Below the pieces are notes generated by a model. That model did no database searches and was not told the DNA's origin. It saw nothing but the letters and a program-made list of their open reading frames with translations. Of a stretch of DNA of 64,000 nt, positions 24,047 through 35,368 are shown in pieces. Origin of the DNA: Druceiella hillmani (lineage: Eukaryota; Arthropoda; Insecta; Lepidoptera; Hepialidae); assembly GCA_039881145.1 (NCBI GenBank), contig JAYKKI010000023.1, forward strand, positions 10,288,001-10,352,000, in the 5' to 3' direction. Within the stretch, counting starts at the first letter, position 1. The number at the start of each line of letters is the position of its first letter. The translations under genes were made by a program, and so were the position numbers.

Positions 24047-24404
24047 GGTGGCGAGCCATTTCGAGGAATTATGAGTTGTTGATATGCTCCAGCATAATGG
24101 TGGCGAGCCATTTCGAGGAATTATGAGTTGTTGATATGCTCCAGCATAATGGTGGCGAGCCATTTCGAGGAATTATAAGTTGTTGATATACTCCAGCATA
24201 ATGGTAACGAGCCATTTCGAGGAATTATGAGTTGTTGATATGCTCCAGCATAATGATGGTGAGCCATGTAGGGGAGTTATGAGTTATTGATATGTTCCAG
24301 CATAATTAATGGTGGTGAGCCATTTCGGGGAATTATAAGTTGTTGATATGCTTCAGCATAATGGTGGCGAGCCATTTCGGGGAATTATGAGTTGTTGATA
24401 TGCT
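24047..24404. repeat. 52-bp tandem array, about 7 copies
   Basis: The unit is GGTGGCGAGCCATTTCGAGG, then AATTATGAGTTGTTGATATG, then CTCCAGCATAAT, with 52-bp spacing. Copies 5 and 6 are most diverged (GATGGTGAGCCATGTAGG; ATTAATGG insertion). The array starts at a CGAAATGG...CCATTTCG inverted repeat (24,041-24,063). Confidence 0.9.
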
Positions 24405-26040
24405 ATAAAAAAGGCAAATTTTTTGTTAGTTTTAATAAGGATGATAAAATTATTAAAATATGGCAACGTTTGTAACAAAGCAACTTTTCAACATCTTGAA
24501 TAATGAAATTTAACAACATTTGATGTATTTGTCTTTTATCACAATTCCATAAAATATCAATAAGCTTTATAACGAATATTTGACTTCCTACGAGTAAAAG
24601 ATCTTAACGTGCAAAGACTCGAACTGGCCAGGTATAAAATTTTATATTCCTCCCGCCTTTTAGAAAATGTATGTGTAGGTATAGATTAACCGTGATTTGA
24701 ATTCAAAATTTTTTTTAGAAATCGCATATCTATTTCATTGGACAATAACAATTATCTCTTTTTCATTCAAGCCTATTATATCTTATGTCAAATAATATAT
24801 TTCGATCAAGCAATACTTTCATAATGCTAACGGGAATATGCAACTTGCTTTTCTAGGCGACCCCTCCATTTTACAAACCTGCAATAACTAGTTACGAAAT
24901 CGCAGGAAAAACGGTTTTCTGTTAGCTGTCCCTAACGTGTCACTTACGCGCGTAACGCCTTAAAAAATGTTTCGTGACACGACTCCGATTCCGTCTTATT
25001 ACGTCACTGCATAAACTTTGTCAATCCCGACCGCACGCCGTTGCACGCCACACACATCGTCGTACCGCAACATAATTACCGCTGCGAGGCCACAACATAC
25101 GACCAACAAAACAACCACAAGCGCCACAAGTTAAACAAACGAGAAACATTCAAACCAACTCGAACGACGCGTTCAATTATAATCAATGAACAACGACTCG
25201 GTGAGTGAAACGTTTATTAATCTGTACAATTAAAAAGAGTGTACATTCCTTTATACCTTATAAGCTAATTCTAAATAAATACGCCAAAATGGAACGAACA
25301 TGTTTAAAAAATAGTCTACTATCATCTAAGGAAGCAAATTATGATTTCAAAATTATTTTTCTGTCATTTTTTAATATACGATATAATTTAAGAGTCATTA
25401 ATTTATACTAATGGCGTTTATATGATACGACCAAAACGACCGTTTCAATAATGCGCTATTTTGTTCTTAAAAAAAGCAAGATCATGTCAACTTCTTAAAA
25501 AATGAAATGTATATACTGTTTAATTTTTACATTAACTCGAAATGATCAGTAATGATGATTATACTATTGTTTCATTCGACTGCTGCTTTATTAAACTGAG
25601 TGATTATGTAAAAATATCTAAAATCCCACAGGTCCGATAATTCTATGTCTATTAGTTAACTAGTACCTCTATCACTTCACACCTTTGGTTACAAAAAAAT
25701 AATCGCTCTCTCGATAAAGAAAACATATGAATAGTTACTAATTTCTTCTCTATAACTTCAAAATTAGAAATAAAAAAGTAATGAAAACTGGCAAGTACGA
25801 GAAGAACTTGCAGTATGATGATTCCGTACATACTTAGGCATATATAAACATTTAAATGTAAATAATATTTCTATTAAACTATTTACGAATATAAATATTA
25901 TTTCTCACCACATATATATATCGCCTAACATATCTGTCACAGGCGTAATAACACGAGTTTGTCAAAAATTAAAAAATAGGTTTAGGCTTTAATCAAAACT
26001 CTTTCATACACATGCCTACACAGAGTAAATAAAATGTTAG
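24405..26040. other. AT-rich non-coding sequence
   Basis: A mild GC rise around 24,940-25,200 carries CpGs. The 68-codon open frame at 25,205-25,411 is unsupported. Confidence 0.5.
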
Positions 26041-26279
26041 CCCCCTTTCAGGGAAGGCCCCTCGAAATATAATTTATTTTAAGTCACTCTAAATTACATT
26101 TTTAGTTTTGGGCCCAGGAACTGTTGTGTATAAATTTCAAGTGTCTATCATATTTTGTTTTCAAAATTAGAAGCCTTGATAAACGAGCGAATGGATAGAC
26201 CGACGACAGCATTTCCACAATAGAATTCCGTTCAAACCCTTTAGGGACGAAACCTTAAAAATACATGCGTTAGGCGAAT
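26041..26279. other. Possible remnant of a dispersed repeat
   Basis: Contains GGATAGACCGACGACAGCAT and AATTCCGTTCAAACCCTTTA followed by GGGACGAAACC. It recalls the ...ACAGACGACAG...GGGTTCCGTT...CGGAACCC ends of common lepidopteran dispersed elements. There is only one diverged copy, so this is tentative. Confidence 0.3.
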
Positions 26280-26550
26280 CGGTTAGTATATCTACCATTT
26301 ATTCAAAATTTGGCTTGAATTGTAGGTTAATACATCTACCATTTATTCAAAATCAGACATGAACTGTCGGTTAGTATATCTACCATTTATTCAAAACCTG
26401 GCTTGAATTGTAGGTTAATACATCTACTATTTATTCAAAATCAGGCTTGAATTGTCTGTCGGTTAGTATATCTACCATTTATTCAAAATCAGACTTGAAT
26501 TGTCTGTCGGTTAGTATGTTAACCGTTTATTCAAAATTTGGCTTGAATTG
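26280..26550. repeat. About 45-bp tandem array, 6 copies with alternating variants
   Basis: Units contain GGTTAGTATATCTACCATTT followed by ATTCAAAATTTGGCTTGAAT. The first four alternate between CGGTTAGTATATC and AGGTTAATACATC heads, so amplification passed through a dimer of about 90 bp. Confidence 0.85.
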
Positions 26551-27558
26551 ATACTCTGCACAAACTTACCCTCACGTGAAATATTTTTGTAGATGAAAAG
26601 AATTTCTAAGTAGTTCTTAGTTATAATTTCATATATAAACATTTAGTGTCAATTTGAGTAGATTCCAACTATTTAAAATATCGTCAGTTTTTAGTTTCAG
26701 TCATTTGGGAGATTAAAGTTTGAAAAGATTTATAACATGCATTTATACACCGTATCATATGTGACATATTTTCGTAAGACCTTCAATTGGTTTTCAATTT
26801 TCATTTACTCCTATATTATCTGTTGATTTTCTGAAAAAAAGAAAAAGAAAATAAGACCGCCTTCCTCATCAACAACCTTCTTGTACACGTCCAGTAGAAG
26901 CCGGGCGTCGAGCTAATCATTACGTGACAATTTATAGGGATAAAGTCGACCGCGACGTCCGGACCAGCTACGTCCGGAACTCTACCATCTATAGGCAGTT
27001 TGTTGCGCAAGTGCCAACTAAGTTATCGGCGGGCGGAGATAATCTACTGAACGCTACCGCTAAGTCATTGTGCGAAAACGTTCGACCGAGATATTAAATT
27101 TATCTATTCTATTGGACACGGCGATCAACTGGTGCTTGCGGCAAGTCGTTAGAACTACATAGGTTTAGGCACATTTATCAACTAGTTGCGTGGTTATTTC
27201 AAAATAATGTAACTTCTGACCATGCAACCTCCATTTTTGACATATCTTTCGTTTGAAATCAGTATAATTACGTTGTTAAGTTAGTAAGGTAAGGAATGTA
27301 CCAACGACTTAAGATAGTGAAATGTTGTTAGTAATCTATAATATGATATTATCTCAGAAGATAAGCTATGCACTTTCTCATCTCTACTACTCTTAACATC
27401 AACTTTAATCAACATTTTGAAGTTCGCAAGCTTGATCAAGATTTTTTATCTGACCTACCAATCTTGCGCAGTAATGTAATCATGTTCAACATACGACTTA
27501 TTATAAACGTGAAAATCTTAACTGCTTCCAAATCTGTCAATCCATTTCCGCTAAATTT

Positions 27559-27562
<4 letters not shown>
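26551..27562. other. Non-coding sequence with a small GC rise
   Basis: GC-richer between about 26,880 and 27,160 (CGCGACGTCCGGACC). Open frames here are unsupported. Confidence 0.45.

Positions 27563-27631
<69 letters not shown>
27563..27631. repeat. Compound (TA)n(TG)n microsatellite
   Basis: About 15 TA repeats run directly into about 19 TG repeats. The 97-codon open frame across it (27,368-27,661) reads YIYIYI and CVCVCV and is an artefact of the repeat. Confidence 0.97.
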
Positions 27632-27634
<3 letters not shown>

Positions 27635-27907
27635 AATGTAATATCTTTTATTACTCTGTGACGTCATCGGACTATGAAAACTATGTAGTTTCATAGATGT
27701 AACGCGCAATATTTTTCGACTTTATCGAACTGTATCGATATAGGCAAGAAATCAAAATTATTTTGAGTCACAAATTTCATATTCACGATTCTCTCTAATT
27801 TTTCTTATTTAAAGTTCTTGCGAAGTAAACACTTGAAAATAAAGGGAGAAAATACTCTTAACATTGGTATGAAATTTATTATTTTTTTAAGTGTTTAAGT
27901 GGTTTCT

Positions 27908-28006
27908 AATTCTCAATTGCAGAATAGTATTGATATTACGGTGTGAAATTGATATTAGGGTGTGGTGTTGTTTGCAATTCTCAATTTCAGAATAGTATTG
28001 ATATTA
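27908..28006. repeat. Short duplication, 68-bp spacing
   Basis: AATTCTCAATTGCAGAATAG plus TATTGATATTA at 27,908-27,938 recurs at 27,976-28,006 with one substitution. Confidence 0.8.
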
Positions 28007-28739
28007 GAACCAAACACGCCACAGCGGCGACGTTTTTACGTAATAGGGTGATGGATAACGCGGGCGAAATGGTTAAAGTTGGAGAAAAACACATGTATTC
28101 CATAACTAGATTCTTCAAATTTATGGTATAGTAAGTCAAACTTTATACAGATATGTATAGTGGAAACATAATTAAACAAAGACGAAACAGGAAATTGTTA
28201 TTTTTTATTGAGTAGTAGTTTTAATAGTGAAAATTAAGTGTTTCAAAGGCAGTTTCTTGTGTTCTTAGCTTATCTATGGGATGTCCTTAAAGCAGTTCTC
28301 TGTGGTGTAAATTAAAATAATTATCATATTATGTCACCTAAAAATGAATCTCCACCTACCTGTCCTGCCCCTGTACTAGCCGCATACTCAATTCACTTAT
28401 AATAAGAGGGCCGCGCGCCGTGTGTGTTACCGAAGAACGTATTCCACGTCTCCCAATGATTCTGATTCACTTTGAAGCAGTTCGCGGTGAAAATATCATA
28501 ATAGTGTGCTTTGACAACAAAATAAGAGATTTGAGGTCAGAGTTTTCTTTATAATTTAGAAATTAGCTAAATATATCTTGTTCAGCGGTATGATATATTG
28601 AAACTTTAACAAAAATTCAAATACGCAATATCTATATTTAAATTGTCGTTTCAATTCGCAATAAAAAATACAAATTATATGCAATAAACCGCTACTTATA
28701 TTCAATATATCAATGATCAGGTCAAGATCTTTCCTGAGA
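28007..28739. other. Non-coding sequence
   Basis: A short CpG-rich patch occurs at 28,405-28,425. No gene or repeat is recognised. Confidence 0.45.
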
Positions 28740-29300
28740 TACTAAATTATGTCTTTTTAGAATTCCGCCCCTCAAAATAAAGAGAACGGAACCCTTGTAA
28801 GATCACTTGATTTTCAGAATGTCCGTCTGTCTATACGTCAAGCCCATTTTCTCAGAAAGGGCTTGAGATATTATATATCATATACTGATGCCTTATGTTA
28901 CTGTAAAAAAATCAAGATTTCCCCTTCATGCAACAAAAATATATGGTCTTTTAAGGCGTATTTGTATTATTCACAAAATAGTCCTACTCACTGGTCAACA
29001 AAACCTACAGGTTACTTCCGGTAGACCTACAATCTTAAAAATAAAATAATGGGAGCTCTTCCAGCATAACCAAAAGGGAAAAGAAAAAAAAATTTCTATT
29101 TCCATGTGGAATTATACATTTTTACAATCAGTTTGCTTTTACGCCTATGAAAGATATAGTAGGCAATATATTTTAATTAGTATTTGCAAATAATTTAATT
29201 AGAAACACTATGTACCCTTAAATGTTTAAAAGTGAATGTGTACGGAATGTGTACGGAAGAATCCTCGTAGTGTGAGTTCTACTCGTGCTTGACAGGTTTG
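28740..29300 (-). mobile_element. Interspersed repeat family, copy 2 (reverse orientation)
   Basis: The reverse complement carries GTCAAGCACGAGTAGAACTC at its head, a T/C-rich middle, TTTCTGAGAAAATGGGCTTG, AGACAGACGGACAT and AAGGGTTCCGTTC near its end. This is the same order as copies at 22.2 and 45.1 kb. This copy is longer, with an extra block of about 150 bp in the middle. No open frame is conserved. Confidence 0.55.
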
Positions 29301-29390
29301 GTTTTTTCTACACTTAGTTCTCATAAATACAACACAATAGGACGACTAACTCGCGATTTCAACGATGGGTACTTCTCAATAACTCGGCTA

Positions 29391-29830
29391 TAATAAATCG
29401 GCCTCGGCCGATTGTCTCAAGCGCTGAACCATTCACCCGATTAAATCAGTCCGCTGACACAGACTCAATCGGGCGGGCGGCCCGGGGCGATCGATTACCC
29501 ACACTCGCTTGTTCGCCGTTTAGCGCGACGCGGCCCTCGCAAATTACCCGCTAACCGAATTAATAACAGCGTCGAGGGCGACGTGTTAATTACGAAGCGG
29601 CTCCTCGACTTAACTCGGCGGAGGTAGCGCCGCCGACGGTTCGTAATTATGTAGTTAGCCGACTATCGATCATTATTTGGTGGCGCGCTCTTAGTTGTAA
29701 TTAATACCCGCGATGCAATGAACTATTTGTGTAACGTGCGGCTCGCTTAACGCGAGTTTAATTAATCTTTAACGTAATAACCGTTCATTAGCCGGCGCCT
29801 TATATAGAATTTAGCCGAGGCACACAACAG
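29391..29830. other. GC-rich island rich in TAATTA motifs
   Basis: A CpG-rich mosaic starts with a perfect AATCGGCC-TC-GGCCGATT inverted repeat (29,396-29,413). It contains repeated homeodomain-type cores: GAATTAATAACAG, GTTAATTACG, CGTAATTATG, GTAATTAATACC and TTTAATTAATC. No open frame with splice sites was found. Among the islands this is the best-looking enhancer candidate. Confidence 0.45.
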
Positions 29831-30360
29831 AAGTCAACTCTGGCATTTGTATCGAACTATATTTAGAATACAAAGTATTGTTTTAAAAACGTTACGCAGA
29901 AAAAAGGTCTCACATGACGTATTTATAATTAAGCCGGCATTAAAAGGACAAATTTAATTACATAAAACTTACCTAATGAGTAAAAACATAATTTCGATTT
30001 CTTTTAATAATACAAACGCACAAGAGTTACGCAGAAGTCATAATTAGTATTTTTTACTCGCGTCCTTCTGAGTCAGACTGTATACTAACAAGGCAAGGGT
30101 AAATCGATTACATAATACAAGTTCAAACTAATATATTCGTAACAAGGTCGAAACCTAATATCAAACAATTCTTAACACGAATTAACAGCTTATATACACA
30201 AAAGGCTGGAGCGAATAAAGCAGTCAATTATAAAGTTCGTTTATATAAAGTCCACCACAAATAATTCTATCCTAAATACGACTTTATCTAACACAATTAG
30301 TCGAGTTACGTAGCTAAACAGCTCAACAGCCCGAATAATACCTGCCACAAAAGTAACAAC
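29831..30360. other. AT-rich non-coding sequence
   Basis: Nothing specific recognised. Confidence 0.5.
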
Positions 30361-30740
30361 GCGAAACTCTAATTCGCTTTGGATTTATTGCGACAACTCC
30401 TCAAACATATCCCCTACAAGCGACGCCGACTGCATTCTCATCCGCGCGGTAATAACCATCTTGAGGTTTCATCACTGCATAAAGCGAAGCCAGGCGGGCC
30501 TCTGCTCCATATCCGCGCGTGCATGCTCACAGGCAGGCGATTAAAATCGTAGCGCTCGCCCGGGACAAAGCGAGCGGGTTGTCTACGAGCGAATAGCACG
30601 CCCGCCGTCACTTAATTCATTAACACTTCAATCGGCTTACAGTAGCCGTATACTCGAGTCGTAATTGACTGTTCGATCCGATTGTTACGAGCGACTAGCT
30701 TCTTCACTCCGATAGGGTGACGTGGTGTTATTGAATTGAT
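30361..30740. other. GC-rich CpG island
   Basis: CpG-rich segments at 30,420-30,620 (CATATCCGCGCGTGCATGCT, CGCTCGCCCGGGAC), with TTAATTCATTAACAC at its far side. No exon was identified. Confidence 0.4.
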
Positions 30741-31660
30741 TTGTTAAGCTTCAGTTTATAGTTTAAACGAAAGAACAACAAGAGATCACGGAAGGGGAAA
30801 CAAGCAGATACTAATAAAATGCTAAAAACTTTTTCAAAAATTCCTTAACTCCACTGAATTATTATTTGTAACTACTAACAAGTAGTCTATAATATTTGCG
30901 CCCTTTTCGTAGAAAAGCAGCGCATTAATTGAAGACATTAAAAATCAAAAAAGGATTAAATTTACCTCATTCCCTTGAATATATCGATGAGATCTTTACA
31001 TTGACTCAAAAGTTATTAATCTGTTACACGGTTTCACTAAAAATATATCCTTCATTATCTCAAAGAAAAAAGACAACTGTACTCGTTAACAAAAATATAC
31101 GCCATAATTTAGTCTATATCCGAGCGTTTTATTAAGCCGTGGTACATATACTATTCACGAATAACCGAAGCTGCTGAAGTGTACAGGAGTAACTCGTCCC
31201 AATCTTATCATATTTAATTGTTACATTGTCATTCCTTCAATTATTCGCTTCTTCATCGTTACGCACATGTAGGCAACAATGTATTAATAAATAAATATTA
31301 ATCATCACAACGCAACAAAACAGCGCCGTGTATCAAAACTTCATTCCTGACAAGTAAATACATACTTGTCTTCACGTACGATTCTCTGCAAAGAACAACT
31401 TCATTTTTTGCCTTGATTTAAATAAAACACTTTCCTTAATGGGACGACTGGTTTTCTAACCGTCCCATGATTCCATTAATTCCGTCGATCTCTAATTACT
31501 AAAACGGATACACGGTAAAGAAACTGGTATTAAAATCGATGAAGAAATTAATTTTTATTAACGAGCGCAACGAGTATAAAGGCATGTTGTTATACGCGCA
31601 TTGAACACGTCTCTAATCCATAAAAACGAGTCCTTAAATCACTTATTCACATTGCAATTC
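30741..31660. other. AT-rich non-coding sequence
   Basis: The open frame at 30,929-31,135 is unsupported. A 20-nt minus-strand segment (31,366-31,385) has acceptor- and donor-like ends but breaks the frame of the supported exons. Confidence 0.45.
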
Positions 31661-31810
31661 CTCATAAGAGGAAGGGCGACGAGGCGCCACTGACAGGCGC
31701 CGCGGCGGCGGTCGGTCGACGCGACTGTTTAATTAGACGGGGGCGCGCGCGCGGAACGCATCGGCGATCGTGCCGCCGCTTAAACCCAGTGATTAGTCGC
31801 TCGTATTCGA
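31661..31810. other. Short GC-rich island
   Basis: A strongly CpG-rich block (GGCGCCGCGGCGGCGGTCGG; GGGGCGCGCGCGCGGAAC) with a central TTTAATTAGACG core. Probably non-coding. Confidence 0.4.
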
Positions 31811-32278
31811 AATGCCAATTTTTTTGCTACATTCATAAATGCATAAGTGTTTGAGAGAATGTAAAACGGCAGCCCCATACACACAAAGTTTTAAAATACA
31901 TATTTACATCAAGCATATTTCAACGATTTTCTTGCTAAGCTGTGTTTCTTTCACGTATCTGAAATTATTAACGTTAAATGTTTCAAAATACAGTTATATA
32001 TTTGAAATGCTGACAAATTTTAAAGAGCTTTAAATTGATCAACAATTTAATAATTAAAAAATTCTTTATGAATATTATTCCAAATTCATCAAAATATATT
32101 TCAATTTTACATTTTTATAAACCCAGTGATTTCAATTAAAGAAAATTATCTGGAAAAAATACAAAATCAACAAGCTGCGTTTTTGCGCAAATCAAAACAA
32201 ATAAGCGAAGAGAATGTATTACTTCAGGAATTGAAAGAATGTGCAATATCCAACGACAAAAACACATAAAACACTTAC
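31811..32278. other. AT-rich sequence, probably intron
   Basis: Lies downstream of the 27-nt exon in the minus-strand gene. The 64-codon plus-strand frame at 31,839-32,033 is unsupported. Confidence 0.5.
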
Positions 32279-32305
32279 CTTATCATCGTCTCCTTCACTA
32301 TCACA
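32279..32305 (-). CDS. 27-nt microexon of an unidentified minus-strand gene
   Basis: On the minus strand a strong acceptor (TTTTCTATTTTCAG) and a consensus donor (GTAAGTGT) bracket 27 nt encoding CDSEGDDDK in phase 0. The exon is GC-richer than its AT-rich flanks. Its phase matches the exons at 35,333-35,368 and 44,446-44,565, so the three join without a frameshift to give ...SSGKGYI|CDSEGDDDK. The segment is acidic and probably disordered, with serine and aspartate residues that could form casein-kinase-type phosphosites. A length divisible by three with symmetric phase suits a cassette (alternatively included) exon. The gene is not recognised; no domain is visible. Confidence 0.75.
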
Positions 32306-33076
32306 CTGAAAATAGAAAAGAAAATTGCAAACATTAAAGGTGGAGTTTGAAGCGAAAATAAATAATAATACAACATAGTTTCATTTCTACTACAATCAAC
32401 ACATTATAACGCGCCGCCAGCAGGCGCCAACGGTAAGAACATAAACACAAGACTAAACACAAAACATCTCAACTTATACATATTGTAGTTAGTAGATTTT
32501 GGACTAAATTCGCTGTAGGAAAAAAAACATATCTCTCTGTGAGTAAATTTAATACATAAATAAACACGTTCAAATAGTATTAAAAAATGAAAAGAATATA
32601 AAAATACAATTTTTATTACATCTATTCTTACAAGTCAATGACAATGTAATTTGATTAAATTGTTGGAAAGTTATTCCATCAAGTGCTCAATACGATGCCA
32701 GTAGCAGTACTGATATCGTTTCAAACTACTACGAGTTTCGTGAGAAACTTTCTACAAGTCTCAATATAAACTTGATGTTATCAGATTTTCATGGGAATAA
32801 TTTTCAATAAATATTTTGAATTGTGTTAATTAAGCAAAAACAGTAGTACCACCAGGTTTCGATATTTAACGTTATTCTCAGTGCTACAGTCCGTTAACAA
32901 ATTCCGTGCTGTGGTCATTTGGATTTTTGCTGCTAAATTTAAACGAGGCCACCAGATAAAAAATATTAATTAGCCGGTTTATGTGCGGAATACTCGGTAT
33001 TTTTGGGTACGAGATACGTTATGCACACAAAATAAAGTCCAGTTAATAGGGCTACATAAAATAATTCGGTCAAACG
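32306..33076. other. AT-rich sequence, probably intron
   Basis: Sits between supported minus-strand exons. No other feature recognised. Confidence 0.5.
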
Positions 33077-33520
33077 GTGTTATTACCAAATTTAGCCTTT
33101 TATATTATTTACACAACAAAAGTTTATGGATAAAATAATAAAGGCAAACGTTTTTACAATATACGCCTTCACTCATTAGATATCTCATAAAAGTATACTA
33201 TATAATAATGTAGATTTTTTTAAATACATCACTTATTACTTTCCGTATTTTAAAAATTATTTTGTATATTTTAATAGTTCTAGCAGACAACATTAAATGT
33301 GTTATTACTACATTTCGCTTTTCACATTATTTACATAACAAACGTTTATGGATAATATAATGCAGGTAAAAGTTTTTACAATATACGCCTTCACTCATCA
33401 CATAGCTCATAAATATATGCTATATAACGATGTTTTGACTTTTTCTAATACCTCGCTTATTGATTTCTGCACTTTACAATATTTTTTATTTTCTATATTT
33501 TATAGTTCTGGCAGGCAACG
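33077..33520. repeat. Tandem duplication, about 221 bp period
   Basis: GTGTTATTACCAAATTTAGC and the following block recur from about 33,299. TTTACAATATACGCCTTCAC is identical in both copies. Elsewhere identity is lower, so the duplication is old. It lies in the inferred intron between the 27-nt and 36-nt exons. Confidence 0.85.
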
Positions 33521-33780
33521 TTAGAAACACTGAGCGGTCTTGTGCGCAGCACACTATTGGGTATAATTATGTACAACTGCTTGAATAAATACAATGTAAA
33601 AGTTATTCAAAGTATTAACATTCCTAGAAATGGAAAACTTGGGTTGCGATGGGTACTTGAGAAAATTCAAATACCATCTTATTTATGCGAGAGAAACAGT
33701 ATCCGGACCAAGTACAAGCACATATGGATACAGCCACATTCCTCTTATAATGAACAATGTCAATCAAATATTAAACTAAA

Positions 33781-33838
33781 ATCAAATATTAATAAAAAAA
33801 ATCACTTGCAGATCAAATATTAATAAAAAAAATCACTT
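33781..33838. repeat. 31-bp tandem duplication
   Basis: ATCAAATATTAATAAAAAAA plus ATCACTT occurs at 33,781-33,807 and again at 33,812-33,838 without change. Confidence 0.9.
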
Positions 33839-33931
33839 TAATCGCATAGAGCACAATAAGCATAACGAGGAGTATATTGGCATTGAAATCTACTAGGACG
33901 ACATAAAATTTTAACTAAATTTTTTTCACAG

Positions 33932-34201
33932 TAGTAAAAAACTATCCTTGACATTCAATATTAACGCACAACGGGTATCCAAAGTTATCAACTTCCTACC
34001 CGATTATCCTGAACCGTATCATCAGAGTTGTCCGCAATGCCACCCCCGCTGCGTGAATCAAATTGCACACAACACACGGACCGCATGCACGCGCGTCCTG
34101 CAATTGCCAATTCATTCGAACAAAGCAATAATTGTGGTCACTACCCACAGCGGCGCCATACTATACCGGGCGGAGAGCGTGACCGGCCGCCAGTCAGACG
34201 C
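33932..34201 (+). other. GC-rich island with open frames on both strands; possible exon
   Basis: On plus, a strong acceptor (AAATTTTTTTCACAG) opens a 270-nt frame that reads LTFNINAQRVSKV, then HQSCPQCHPRC, and reaches a GTGAGG donor at 34,202. On minus, 34,000-34,097 has an acceptor (GGCAATTGCAG) and a GTAGGA donor. It reads SRSGGGIADNSDDTVQDNR in one frame, but that phase does not fit the neighbouring minus-strand exons. Both cannot be right, and GC content alone keeps frames open here. Conserved non-coding sequence remains the default reading. Confidence 0.25.
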
Positions 34202-34547
34202 GTGAGGAATTCAAAGTAGACGGAACTTGCCTGTGACTGACATTGTTACTTTTCAGAGTAAATTGATATTTCATTTAATATGCCATTTATCTGATGCAAA
34301 AATTATTGGAAACAACTTTTTAACCCATAGATACAATGAAATAAAAAAATAAATCGCTTCAAAGTGTTCTGTGAAATAGGCAAACTTAATTTTATCACAG
34401 TACTACATAAACATAATGTATGTTCCCTTTATCTAATATAAAGCCACTTTCCCTATTTTCTGTGAAGAACAATGAGATAATAAACTATTTTTATCTTACG
34501 TAATTTATAAACAATGCACAGAATATTTATTGAAATGATGCCTGCCA

Positions 34548-34647
34548 TTTAGCTCATTGCACATAACCTCATTGCATTTACCTCATTGCCTTTAGCTCAT
34601 TGCATTTAGCTCATTGCAATTAGCTCATTGCAATTACCTTATTGCTT
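34548..34647. repeat. 14-15 bp tandem repeat, about 7 copies
   Basis: Repeats of TTAGCTCATTGCAA with variants such as TTACCTCATTGCC and ATAACCTCATTGCA. Confidence 0.9.
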
Positions 34648-35332
34648 ATAAATAGAACATGCAGATAAATACACATGAAATACAAAAAAACTAATAGTTT
34701 CTGTACTTAACAAGATTGTCTAATTTTAATATATTAGAATTATCACGTAAAGACGATTTTTGGTTTTTATTTTTTATTTAAGAATACATTTTGTCTTTGT
34801 TTAATACATTTTATCTTACATGAATGGCACTCCACAGCAGCTTTATAAATCAAATCATACGTAAGGTAAATTAGATATATTTTTTCAAAATTGTAAGTCG
34901 GAAAGAACATTTTATTATTTATTACCCTGATGTATTAATATTTTATTTAATAATAAGCTGTCACATGGGAGTAGACTACGTGATAGTGAAGGTCATTTAT
35001 TGGATACGTACGCGATATTATTTAACCCAACTAACGCTTTTAACCAATAAAAGGAGAAAAAATACCAATAATAGTCAAGTTAATTAATCATAGTAGAATA
35101 TTTGAAGATCGATTACATTTTCACTTGCGTCAAATTATACACAGCTTCCCCATAAATTCTCAAATATTATCACAGTTACTACAGATCTGTTTATCACAAA
35201 TAGAACTGTTAATTATCGTTATAAATATACTATAATATACGTAAATGCTTCACAACATAATTGCAGTCACAATAATTTTGCCGTACAGCTACCGGCAATA
35301 ATTAAATAAATAATAACTTGCACAATACTCAC
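34648..35332. other. AT-rich sequence, probably intron
   Basis: Nothing recognised. Confidence 0.5.
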
Positions 35333-35368
35333 GATATAGCCTTTCCCGGAACTGCAGCGGCTACTCGC
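35333..35368 (-). CDS. 36-nt microexon of the same unidentified minus-strand gene
   Basis: On the minus strand GTTTTGCTCTTGCAG (acceptor) and GTGAGTATTG (donor) bracket 36 nt that translate in phase 0 to ASSRCSSGKGYI. One of the other two frames starts with a stop. The exon is clearly GC-richer than its surroundings, which are AT-rich over hundreds of bases. It sits about 3 kb upstream of the 27-nt exon and about 9 kb downstream of the 120-nt exon. The joined frame is continuous (...DRLSD|ASSRCSSGKGYI|CDSEGDDDK). Serine-rich with symmetric phase, it suits an alternatively spliced microexon in a cytoplasmic linker. Gene identity unknown. Confidence 0.75.

Noticed and set aside
27368..27661. 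97-codon frame with YIYIYI and CVCVCV
   Set aside because: Read-through of a compound microsatellite.
31366..31385. 20-nt minus-strand segment with TTCTTTGCAG acceptor and GTATGT donor
   Set aside because: Its length would shift the frame and leave neither candidate downstream exon open.
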